From NCBI RefSeq assembly GCF_900108115.1, contig NZ_FTPU01000007.1, forward strand, positions 37,464-101,463: DNA of 64,000 nt, read 5' to 3'. Every line of letters starts with the position of its first letter. The stretch's first letter is position 1. This document shows positions 56,965-64,000 of the stretch, piece by piece. Under the pieces are notes generated by a model. It saw only the letters and a list, made by a program, of their open reading frames with translations, did no database searches and was not told the DNA's origin. Made by a program: the position numbers and the translations under genes. Source of the stretch: Epilithonimonas bovis DSM 19482 (lineage in GTDB: Bacteria; Bacteroidota; Bacteroidia; Flavobacteriales; Weeksellaceae).

Positions 56965-59082
56965 TTAACCTTTAGCCTTAGCGATTACATCTTCAGCAAC
57001 GTTGTTAGGAGCAGCTTCGTATTTCTCGAATTCCATAGAAGATGTTGCTCTACCTGAAGACAAAGTTCTAAGAGAAGTTACATAACCAAACATTTCAGAT
57101 AGAGGAACAAAAGCCTTGATAACTTTAGCGTTGTTTCTATCATCCATACCGTTTACAGTACCTCTTCTTCTGTTAAGGTCACCTACGATATCACCCATAT
57201 ATTCTTCCGGAGTTACAACTTCCAGCTTCATAATCGGCTCCATAATAACAGCCTTAGCAGCTCTACCAGATTCTTTGAATCCCATTTTAGCAGCTAATTC
57301 GAAAGATAACTGATCCGAGTCAACCGCGTGGAAAGATCCATCCTTCAAAACAATTTTCATTGCTTCTACTTCGAATCCTGCCAAAGGACCATTTTTCATA
57401 GCTTCTCTGAATCCTTTCTCAACCGAAGGGATAAATTCTTTTGGAATGTTACCACCTTTGATCTCGTTTACGAATTCAAGACCTACTTTACCTTCGTCAG
57501 CCGGACCAATGGTGAATACGATATCCGCAAATTTACCACGACCACCGGATTGTTTTTTGTAAACTTCTCTGTGGTTAGCAGTTGCAGTCAATGCTTCTTT
57601 GTATTCTACCTGAGGTTGACCTTGGTTAACTTCTACTTTAAACTCTCTTCTCATACGGTCAACAATAATGTCAAGGTGAAGCTCACCCATACCAGAGATG
57701 ATAGTTTGTCCAGAAGCCTCGTCAGTTTTAACCTGGAAAGTAGGATCTTCTTCAGCTAATTTAGCTAGAGCGTTACCCATTTTATCCTGGTCAGCTTTAG
57801 TCTTAGGCTCAACAGCGATACCGATTACCGGATCTGGGAAGATCATAGACTCAAGAACGATTGGGTTCTTTTCATCAGATAACGTATCTCCTGTTTTGAT
57901 ATCTTTAAATCCTACAGCAGCACCAATATCTCCAGCTTCGATATATTCTACTGGATTTTGTTTGTTTGCGTGCATCTGATAGATTCTAGAAATTCTTTCT
58001 TTGTTACCAGATCTTGTGTTAAGAACATAAGAACCAGCATCCAAACGACCTGAATAAGCTCTGAAGAATGCGAGACGACCTACGAACGGGTCAGTAGCAA
58101 TTTTGAAAGCTAATGCAGCGAAAGGCTCATCTACAGATGGTTTTCTTTCGATCTCAGCGTCAGTTCTTGGGTCTGTTCCTTTGATATTGTCCTTATCCAG
58201 TGGAGAAGGAAGATATTTACAAACAGCATCAAGCATAAACTGTACTCCTTTGTTCTTGAAAGAAGAACCACAAGTCATTGGGATAATAGAAAGGTCAATA
58301 GTAGCTTTTCTAAGCGCTTCGTTGATTTCCTCTTCTGAGATTGAATCCGGATCTTCGAAGAATTTCTCCATTAGAGTCTCATCATAGTCCGCAACAGCTT
58401 CTACTAATTTCTCTCTGTATTCCAAAACTTCATCCTTCATATCTTCCGGAATTGGAACTACTTCATAAGTAGCACCTTGTCCAGCTTCATCCCAGATGAT
58501 TGCTCTGTTTTTGATTAAGTCTACAACCCCTTTGAAATCCTCTTCTGCACCAATTGGCAAAACGATTGGAACTGCGTTGGATCCTAACATTTCTTTTACT
58601 TGTTTTACAACGTTCAAGAAGTCAGCACCTTGTCTGTCCATTTTGTTTACGAATCCCATTCTAGCAACTTTGTAGTTGTCAGCCAATCTCCAGTTGGTTT
58701 CAGACTGAGGCTCTACTCCGTCTACTGCAGAGAAAAGGAATACCAATCCGTCCAATACTCTCAAAGATCTGTTTACTTCTACAGTGAAGTCAACGTGTCC
58801 AGGTGTATCGATAATGTTGAAGTGGTAAGGTTTTGTTTCAGGTAATTTCTTACCTTGATCTGTTGGGAAATTCCAGCTACAAGTCGTTGCAGCAGAAGTA
58901 ATAGTAATACCTCTTTCTGCTTCCTGCTCCATCCAGTCCATTGTAGAAGCACCATCGTGAACCTCTCCAATTTTGTGGTTTACACCTGTATAGAATAAAA
59001 TCCTTTCTGTAGTGGTGGTTTTACCTGCATCAATGTGAGCAGCAATACCAATATTTCTTGTAAATTTAAGATCTCTTCCCAT
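56965..59082 (-). CDS. fusA: Elongation factor G
   Basis: The 705-residue translocase GTPase carries G1 [14 protein letters not shown]3 DTPGHVDF and G4 NKMDRQGAD. Domains II-V follow, including the domain IV tip region and the C-terminal [30 protein letters not shown] signature. It catalyses ribosomal translocation and, with RRF, recycling. It starts 6 nt after rpsG. Confidence 0.99.
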   Translation of the reverse strand: MGRDLKFTRNIGIAAHIDAGKTTTTERILFYTGVNHKIGEVHDGASTMDWMEQEAERGITITSAATTCSWNFPTDQGKKLPETKPYHFNIIDTPGHVDFTVEVNRSLRVLDGLVFLFSAVDGVEPQSETNWRLADNYKVARMGFVNKMDRQGADFLNVVKQVKEMLGSNAVPIVLPIGAEEDFKGVVDLIKNRAIIWDEAGQGATYEVVPIPEDMKDEVLEYREKLVEAVADYDETLMEKFFEDPDSISEEEINEALRKATIDLSIIPMTCGSSFKNKGVQFMLDAVCKYLPSPLDKDNIKGTDPRTDAEIERKPSVDEPFAALAFKIATDPFVGRLAFFRAYSGRLDAGSYVLNTRSGNKERISRIYQMHANKQNPVEYIEAGDIGAAVGFKDIKTGDTLSDEKNPIVLESMIFPDPVIGIAVEPKTKADQDKMGNALAKLAEEDPTFQVKTDEASGQTIISGMGELHLDIIVDRMRREFKVEVNQGQPQVEYKEALTATANHREVYKKQSGGRGKFADIVFTIGPADEGKVGLEFVNEIKGGNIPKEFIPSVEKGFREAMKNGPLAGFEVEAMKIVLKDGSFHAVDSDQLSFELAAKMGFKESGRAAKAVIMEPIMKLEVVTPEEYMGDIVGDLNRRRGTVNGMDDRNNAKVIKAFVPLSEMFGYVTSLRTLSSGRATSSMEFEKYEAAPNNVAEDVIAKAKG

Positions 59083-59088
59083 TTCAGA

Positions 59089-59565
59089 TTAGAATTTGAA
59101 GTGTGAAAACGCTTTATTCGCTTCCGCCATTTTGTGAGTATCAGATTTCTTTTTGAAAGCAGCACCTTCTTCTCTTGAAGCAGCTACCACTTCGTTAGCC
59201 AATTTCAAAGCCATAGACTTATCATTTCTAGCTTTAGAATATTTGATTAACCATTTCATTGCCATAGAAATTTTTCTATCCGCTCTGATTGGCATTGGAA
59301 TCTGGAAGTTAGCACCACCTACTCTTCTGGAACGTACTTCTACGTGAGGCATAACGTTTGTTAATGCATCTTTCCAGATTTCAAGGGATGTTTTTTCTGT
59401 ATCTCCTTTTTTAGTTTCTACGATATCCAACGCATCATAGAAAATTTTGAATGCGATTGACTTCTTACCGTCAAGCATTAAGTTATTTACAAATCTCGTT
59501 ACCAATTGATCATTAAATTTTGGATCTGGTAACAACGGTCTTTTTTTCGCTTTCGTCTTTCTCAT
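59089..59565 (-). CDS. rpsG: 30S ribosomal protein S7
   Basis: The 158 residues ([36 protein letters not shown]...) contain the signature for 3'-domain 16S binding ([19 protein letters not shown]) and the C-terminal E-site tRNA-contact helix. 23 nt after rpsL. Confidence 0.98.
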   Translation of the reverse strand: MRKTKAKKRPLLPDPKFNDQLVTRFVNNLMLDGKKSIAFKIFYDALDIVETKKGDTEKTSLEIWKDALTNVMPHVEVRSRRVGGANFQIPMPIRADRKISMAMKWLIKYSKARNDKSMALKLANEVVAASREEGAAFKKKSDTHKMAEANKAFSHFKF

Positions 59566-59588
59566 TGTTTCTGTACCTTATTTAATGA

Positions 59589-60002
59589 TTATTTTTTCTT
59601 ACCTTTTGCAGGCGCTGCAGCAGCTTGTCCTGGTTTAGGTCTCTTAGCACCGTACTTAGATCTTCTCTGAGTTCTTCCATTTACACCTGCAGTGTCCAAT
59701 GCACCTCTTACGATGTGGTAACGTACTCCCGGTAGGTCTTTCACCCTTCCGCCTCTTACCAATACTATCGAGTGCTCTTGAAGATTATGTCCTTCGCCCG
59801 GGATATAAGCGTTGACTTCTTTACCGTTAGAAAGTCTTACCCTTGCAACTTTTCTAAGTGCAGAGTTAGGTTTCTTAGGTGTGGTAGTATATACTCTTGT
59901 ACATACTCCTCGTCTTTGTGGACAAGAATCAAGGGCAGCCGATTTGCTCTTCTTGGCAAGCGTGGCTCTTCCTTTTCTTACTAGTTGTTGAATAGTAGGC
60001 AT
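59589..60002 (-). CDS. rpsL: 30S ribosomal protein S12
   Basis: The 137-residue decoding-centre protein has [10 protein letters not shown] and GRVKDLPG motifs with the Lys residues found in streptomycin-sensitive bacteria. A C-terminal [11 protein letters not shown] tail extends it slightly. It is the first gene of the str-type transcript and has a full consensus promoter 20-50 nt upstream. Confidence 0.98.
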   Translation of the reverse strand: MPTIQQLVRKGRATLAKKSKSAALDSCPQRRGVCTRVYTTTPKKPNSALRKVARVRLSNGKEVNAYIPGEGHNLQEHSIVLVRGGRVKDLPGVRYHIVRGALDTAGVNGRTQRRSKYGAKRPKPGQAAAAPAKGKKK

Positions 60003-60025
60003 ATAATGCTTTTTATTTTAGGGTG

Positions 60026-60055
60026 CAAAAATATAAATAATTTTTTAATCTACAA
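60026..60055 (-). promoter_or_regulatory. Promoter of rpsL-rpsG-fusA-rpsJ
   Basis: On the minus strand: TTG (60055-60053), a 19-bp spacer, then TATTTTTG (60033-60026). It has the same geometry as the rplC promoter and gives a leader of about 20 nt. Confidence 0.87.
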
Positions 60056-60276
60056 TACTTTACATATAATTATTTACAATTCAGGGCTATACCTTTTTAG
60101 AGATTAATATTATTTTCAATTACAGCCAATTTATCACTTGTAATCTAAAAACAGTCATACTATATATAAGGGAGAGACCATTATAAAACTTATCATTAAT
60201 TTTGTTCTTAACTGTAAACCGATTTCTTAATCACTAAAAAATTAACCTAAAAACAGAGATTAATTCATTTTACCAT

Positions 60277-60284
60277 TATATTTG
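60277..60284 (+). promoter_or_regulatory. -7 element of the LRR protein gene
   Basis: TATATTTG (TAnnTTTG), ending 19 nt before the TTG start codon. No -33 TTG at usual spacing. Confidence 0.5.
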
Positions 60285-60303
60285 CGCTTTATTTGACACA
60301 GAT

Positions 60304-61938
60304 TTGAAAAAAGCTTTATTCTTTATACTGATTTCCAACCTTTTGTTTTCCCAGTGGAGCATCTCCAGTGCAGAGCGGGATGCACTACTCTATATATACA
60401 ATACGACAGGTGGCGAAAAATGGAACCGAACCTGGGATACTACCACAGATCCCAAAAATTGGTTTGGTGTATCTGTTAAAAACAACAGCGTCACAGAGCT
60501 TAACCTTTCCGGTAACGCACTGCAGGGCACCTTCCCTTCTACAATATCCACGCTTTCGAAACTAACAAAACTTGATCTCAGCAACAATCAGCTTTCTGGC
60601 GAGGTTGCAAACGGGATCTCATCTTTAAGCGCACTTAAACGGCTTGACGTCTCCAACAACAGATTAACCGGTGATCCTTCTTTTGCATTCTCCGGGCTTT
60701 ACAATCTTGAAGATCTTGGAATTGGAGGCAATACTTTTATCATTAATGATATTAATGGATTACTGGCGAATTTTAATAATTTAAAAAACCTAAACATTGC
60801 AGGTCTAGGACTTAGCTCTGTTCCTTCAAAAATTACAGCATTTGTTAATCTTGAAAATCTTACTTTAGATAATAATTCTCTATCGGCCAATGGTTTCAAC
60901 AGTCTGTCAGCATTGTCTCAGCTCAAATCCTTATCTCTATCCGGCAACGGAGTGATCCAAATCCCTGCACAGGTTTTGCAACTCACTGGCTTAACCAGCC
61001 TTGATTTGAGTCATAATAATATACCTGCGGAAAAGCTTGCTTCTTTGGCAAATCTGCTCAACCTACAATGGTTGTCACTGGAAGGAAATCAGCTTACACA
61101 GATACCGTCGCAGCTTGCCCAGATGAGAAACCTGCAAACTTTGAATCTTGGCAGGAACAATATCTCCGGGAATTTGTCTGCATTGACTGGTTTGCCAAAA
61201 TTGCAGCAGCTGTTTCTTAACAACAATAATTTTTCCGGCAATTTCCCTCAGGAACTTTCTGCCATGCCACAGCTTATGATGCTAAATCTTAACAGCAACC
61301 GGCTGTCTGGCAATTTACCTTCTCAACTCCCAGAAATATTGCTGATCAGCAATAACCGTTTTACAAAAGAGCAACTCTCCACACACCTTACCTACTATCC
61401 CGAAAAGACAGAATTAAGCTATTCGCCACAGCGCTATGATGAGGAAAAACAAGTTTTGGGCATTCTTGGTCAACCCGCCAAACTGGAGCAGTCGTTATCC
61501 AGAGACCAATACAATTTTACATGGTATAAAAATCTGGACGAAAATACAGGAAACAGCGGATCAGGTCTCCATTTCAACAGCGTACAACAGTCAGATTATG
61601 CCACGTACACTGTAGAAGCTTATACATCCACGGTACTTGGCAACGCAGTTCGGTTTGACCTGTCTCAGTTCCGGGAACCAATCAGGCTGGTAGACCAACT
61701 TGGTACCACCGAAACTTCCAAATACTTTTCTGTCTATCCCAATCCGGCGGCAGACTACCTCTATATCATCAGTTCCAAATATGAAATTCAAAAGATTTAT
61801 ATTTACGATTTGAGTGGTAAACAAATCATCACTGATTCCGGATCAAAAATTAACGTTGCAAAATTACCAACTGGTGTTTATATGCTGAATATTAAAACCA
61901 AAGACGGCATCGTTAATTTCAAATTCATTAAGAAGTAA
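60304..61938 (+). CDS. Leucine-rich-repeat surface protein, T9SS-sorted
   Basis: The 544 residues start at a TTG codon (60304) that begins a clear signal peptide (MKKALFFILISNLLFSQ). No upstream ATG is in frame. A plant-type LRR N-cap (RDALLYIYNTTGGEKWNRTWD) is followed by about a dozen LRR units (LTKLDLSNNQLSG, LKRLDVSNNRLTG, ...) to about residue 360, a short beta domain, and a T9SS type A sorting domain (VYPNPAADYL... to FIKK). It is probably surface-exposed and adhesive. The ligand is unknown. Confidence 0.93.
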   Translation: MKKALFFILISNLLFSQWSISSAERDALLYIYNTTGGEKWNRTWDTTTDPKNWFGVSVKNNSVTELNLSGNALQGTFPSTISTLSKLTKLDLSNNQLSGEVANGISSLSALKRLDVSNNRLTGDPSFAFSGLYNLEDLGIGGNTFIINDINGLLANFNNLKNLNIAGLGLSSVPSKITAFVNLENLTLDNNSLSANGFNSLSALSQLKSLSLSGNGVIQIPAQVLQLTGLTSLDLSHNNIPAEKLASLANLLNLQWLSLEGNQLTQIPSQLAQMRNLQTLNLGRNNISGNLSALTGLPKLQQLFLNNNNFSGNFPQELSAMPQLMMLNLNSNRLSGNLPSQLPEILLISNNRFTKEQLSTHLTYYPEKTELSYSPQRYDEEKQVLGILGQPAKLEQSLSRDQYNFTWYKNLDENTGNSGSGLHFNSVQQSDYATYTVEAYTSTVLGNAVRFDLSQFREPIRLVDQLGTTETSKYFSVYPNPAADYLYIISSKYEIQKIYIYDLSGKQIITDSGSKINVAKLPTGVYMLNIKTKDGIVNFKFIKK

Positions 61939-62042
61939 CCCTTCTCCAAAGAATTATGGCAATAAATTGCTTTTAGATAAACAATAGTCAGAAAAGATGA
62001 TCAGTTTTTTGAGTGTAGCACAAAATAAAAACTTAAATTTTG

Positions 62043-62050
62043 TAGTTTTG
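62043..62050 (+). promoter_or_regulatory. Possible -7 element of the beta-helix lipoprotein gene
   Basis: TAGTTTTG (TAnnTTTG), ending 17 nt before the ATG at 62068. Confidence 0.35.
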
Positions 62051-62067
62051 AAGATTAAAGAAAAAGA

Positions 62068-63456
62068 ATGAAGATTAAATTACTTCTTGGAGTTGCATTT
62101 TGGGCTCTGTTGCTTTTGGCGGGCTGCAATCGGGATGACATTACATTTGATGCGCCTACTCAGTTGCTAAGATTCTCTACAGACACCGTATTTTGTGATA
62201 CCGTTTATAACCAGATGCGCAGCGAAACGTATGCTGTAAAGGTCTACAACAAAGAGGACAAAGATGTAAAGATCCCAAGAATTTATCTGGAAGGCGGCAG
62301 CGCTTCGCAGTACAGGATCAATGTGGATGGGAAAGTAGGAACCGATTTTAGCCAGGTTGCACTGAGAAAAAAGGACAGTCTTTATGTTTTTGTAGAGATT
62401 GCGCCGGTTGCCAATGCGCCGGAAGCCATTGCAGAAGATAAAGTGGTTTTTGAAACTGCAGCAGGACAACAAAAAGTAACCTTATTCTCTGTCGTGCAGG
62501 ATGCAGAATATTTTATCCAGACCGGAGAAAACCCTGTTACTATTAATCAAAACACAACCTGGACCAAAGATAAAGTAAAAGTCATTTTTGGGAACCTTAA
62601 TATTGCTGAAGGGAAAACTCTAACGATGGAAAAAGGTACCAAAGTCTATTTCCGTAAAAATAGCGGGATGAATTTTGGGAAAAATTCGGGATTAACGGTG
62701 AATGGCGCTTTAGGTGATGAAGTAATTTTCCGGGGTGACAGAAGTGATACAAAATACGACACACTTCCCGCCAACTGGAACGGTATCAAGATGGAAGAAG
62801 GCTCGCTGCTTAATATGAATTATGCCAGAGTTTTTGGAGGTAATGTAGGTCTACAACTGAAAAAGAACAATGCAACCATCAACAATTCGATTTTCCACAG
62901 TTTTCAAAATGTGGGCATCTATGCCATCCACGCGCAGCAATTCACCGCTAATAATGTGGTGATGAACAACTGTGGCGAAGCGGATCTGGCAATCGCTTCC
63001 GGCGGAACATACAACCTCAACTATTGCACGATTGCCAATTACTGGAACCTAAATCCGTCGATGTCTGCGTTGGGAATCTTTGCAACCAATGCCTGGGAAA
63101 ATGAGGATGGCGAAATTGAACTGTCCAATCCTACCCTTAATGTCAACAACTCTATTATATATGGTGATCTTCCCGACATGATGGCGTTCAGCAAAGTGGG
63201 TGAAGGTAATTTTACAACCAGTTTTAAAAATTCTTTATTGAAATTCACTTCCAATTCCGGTTTTACAGCCGATGCTACGAATGTGGTGAATCAGGATCCG
63301 AAATTCCAGAATTACTTTACCCACAAAATGAACCTGAGAGTGAAAGCAGGTTCGCCTGCAATAGGAAAAGGAATTAATGCAAGTGGAATTACAGCAACTG
63401 ATATTGTTGGTAAATCCAGAGGTAATTCTCCAACCATAGGCGCTTATCAATTTTAA
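62068..63456 (+). CDS. Right-handed beta-helix lipoprotein
   Basis: The 462 residues begin with a lipoprotein signal (LLGVAFWALLLLAGC, Cys20). An N-terminal Ig-like domain (about 35-150, YAVKVYNKEDKDVKIPRIYLEGG) precedes a repetitive region of beta-helix character (about 170-440: GNLNIAEGKTLTMEKGTKVYF, NNATINNSIFHSFQNVGIYA) ending SPTIGAYQF. Such proteins are common in Flavobacteriia and uncharacterised. Glycan- or envelope-related roles are guessed from the fold. It is followed by the MazG-like gene after 3 nt. Confidence 0.87.
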   Translation: MKIKLLLGVAFWALLLLAGCNRDDITFDAPTQLLRFSTDTVFCDTVYNQMRSETYAVKVYNKEDKDVKIPRIYLEGGSASQYRINVDGKVGTDFSQVALRKKDSLYVFVEIAPVANAPEAIAEDKVVFETAAGQQKVTLFSVVQDAEYFIQTGENPVTINQNTTWTKDKVKVIFGNLNIAEGKTLTMEKGTKVYFRKNSGMNFGKNSGLTVNGALGDEVIFRGDRSDTKYDTLPANWNGIKMEEGSLLNMNYARVFGGNVGLQLKKNNATINNSIFHSFQNVGIYAIHAQQFTANNVVMNNCGEADLAIASGGTYNLNYCTIANYWNLNPSMSALGIFATNAWENEDGEIELSNPTLNVNNSIIYGDLPDMMAFSKVGEGNFTTSFKNSLLKFTSNSGFTADATNVVNQDPKFQNYFTHKMNLRVKAGSPAIGKGINASGITATDIVGKSRGNSPTIGAYQF

Positions 63457-63459
63457 TAA

Positions 63460-63789
63460 ATGGAAATTACGACACTCCAAAATCAGGTTGACGAATGGAT
63501 AAAAACCGTTGGTGTCCGTTACTTTAATGAGCTGACGAATATGGCAATGCTAACAGAGGAAGTCGGCGAAGTCGCCAGGATCATCGCCAGGAGATACGGC
63601 GAGCAATCTGAAAAAGAATCCGACAAATCCAAAGATTTAGGCGAAGAATTGGCTGATGTTCTTTTTGTAACGCTTTGTTTGGCGAATCAAACCGGAACAG
63701 ATTTGCAATCGGCATTCGATAAAAAAATGAAAGTTAAAACCGAGCGTGACAAAGACAGGCACGCTAATAATGAAAAATTAAAAAAATAG
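63460..63789 (+). CDS. MazG-like nucleotide pyrophosphohydrolase
   Basis: The 109 residues form a single all-alpha MazG domain. The metal-binding EExxE...ExxD motif is visible as MLTEEVGEVARIIARRYGE and, about 30 residues on, LGEELADVLFVTLCLA. It hydrolyses (d)NTPs to NMP and pyrophosphate, a nucleotide-pool cleaning role. It is a small stand-alone form, unlike the double-domain MazG. It lies 3 nt after the beta-helix lipoprotein. Confidence 0.93.
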   Translation: MEITTLQNQVDEWIKTVGVRYFNELTNMAMLTEEVGEVARIIARRYGEQSEKESDKSKDLGEELADVLFVTLCLANQTGTDLQSAFDKKMKVKTERDKDRHANNEKLKK

Positions 63790-63825
63790 TTGGATAGATG
63801 CCGAGGCCGGAAGTTCCAATTCTTG

Positions 63826-63853
63826 CATCTGACATCTGACATCTGACATCTGA
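63826..63853. repeat. Four perfect CATCTGA heptamers before aroA
   Basis: Identical units at 63826-32, 63833-39, 63840-46 and 63847-53 end 6 nt before the aroA ATG, so they occupy its ribosome-binding region. Copy-number change could alter aroA translation. Confidence 0.88.
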
Positions 63854-63859
63854 CAAACT

Positions 63860-64000
63860 ATGATTATTAAAAAGTCTGAACTTATAGACGGAAAAAATAT
63901 CCAAATCACCGGTTCGAAAAGTATTTCGAACCGTCTTTTGATTCTGGGCAAATTATTCGGAAATATTGACATCTTGAATCTTTCCAATTCTCAGGATACG
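63860..64000 (+). CDS. aroA: 3-phosphoshikimate 1-carboxyvinyltransferase (5' part)
   Basis: The first 47 codons of EPSP synthase are present (MIIKKSELIDGKNIQITGSK, then SISNRLLILGKLFG). The GSKSISNRLLIL segment is the conserved phosphate-binding start of the enzyme, which joins PEP to shikimate-3-phosphate in aromatic amino-acid synthesis. The gene is cut by the window end. It follows mazG-like after a 70-bp gap with CATCTGA repeats. Confidence 0.93.
   Translation, partial: MIIKKSELIDGKNIQITGSKSISNRLLILGKLFGNIDILNLSNSQDT

Larger units (their letters stand above)
60003..60303. other. Divergent intergenic region rpsL / LRR protein
   Basis: An AT-rich 301-bp gap. Apart from the rpsL promoter at one end and a -7 element for the plus-strand gene at the other, I see no gene, repeat or stable hairpin. 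Confidence 0.6.

Noticed and set aside
63778-63987. Minus-strand frame across the CATCTGA repeats and aroA start
   Set aside because: Shadow of aroA and the heptamer repeat; the plus strand encodes an unmistakable EPSP synthase N-terminus.

Overview
The window looks like a chromosome segment from a flavobacterium of the Chryseobacterium / Weeksellaceae type. The evidence is four proteins with C-terminal type IX secretion (T9SS) sorting domains, a SusC/SusD locus with a SusR-like regulator, GLPGLI-family proteins, TAnnTTTG promoters, and a Bacteroidota-style str-S10-spc-alpha ribosomal cluster. No phage, insertion sequence, CRISPR array or tRNA was seen. The only RNA gene is ssrA (tmRNA). The genus is an inference.

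Layout. 1-9.6 kb: glyA inside a field of degenerate 7-nt/80-nt repeats, a small hypothetical gene, a DUF72 protein, a decayed Oar-type TonB receptor, an OmpA lipoprotein, and nrdB-nrdA split by a roughly 357-bp nested inverted-repeat element. 9.7-10.4 kb: a GC-rich hairpin block, then ssrA with an excellent promoter and terminator. 10.5-27.8 kb: a dextran-type polysaccharide utilisation locus on the minus strand, in the order SusR-like regulator, GH27-like isomaltodextranase candidate, SusC, SusD, SusE, GH31, GH97, GH65. The GH65 gene carries a frameshift. The inferred scheme is cell-surface cleavage of alpha-1,6-glucan by the T9SS-secreted GH27-like enzyme, capture by SusE/SusD and import by SusC, then periplasmic breakdown by GH31, GH97 and GH65. 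27.9-32.7 kb: deoD, a secreted M4 metalloprotease and a DUF4403 protein.

32.8-46.6 kb: rplC to rplQ in canonical order, including rpmD and rpmJ, which are very short. 56.6-60.0 kb: rpsL-rpsG-fusA-rpsJ. These two halves normally form one S10 cluster. Here they are separated by 10 kb of accessory genes, with a terminator after rpsJ and a separate perfect promoter before rplC. The intervening DNA holds a siderophore receptor / lipoprotein / PepSY operon, a T9SS metzincin protease, and a tandemly duplicated cassette of low-affinity iron permease, small secreted Cys-framework peptide and GLPGLI protein. The duplication also copied the rplC promoter region.

60.3-64 kb: a T9SS leucine-rich-repeat protein, a beta-helix lipoprotein, a MazG-like pyrophosphohydrolase and the first 47 codons of aroA.

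The best candidate for something undescribed is the peptide/GLPGLI cassette (46.6-49.9 kb). Its two copies share a near-identical signal peptide and upstream DNA but have strongly diverged mature peptides with the same C-X6-C-X6-C-X18-C framework. One copy is coupled to its GLPGLI partner by a TAATG overlap.
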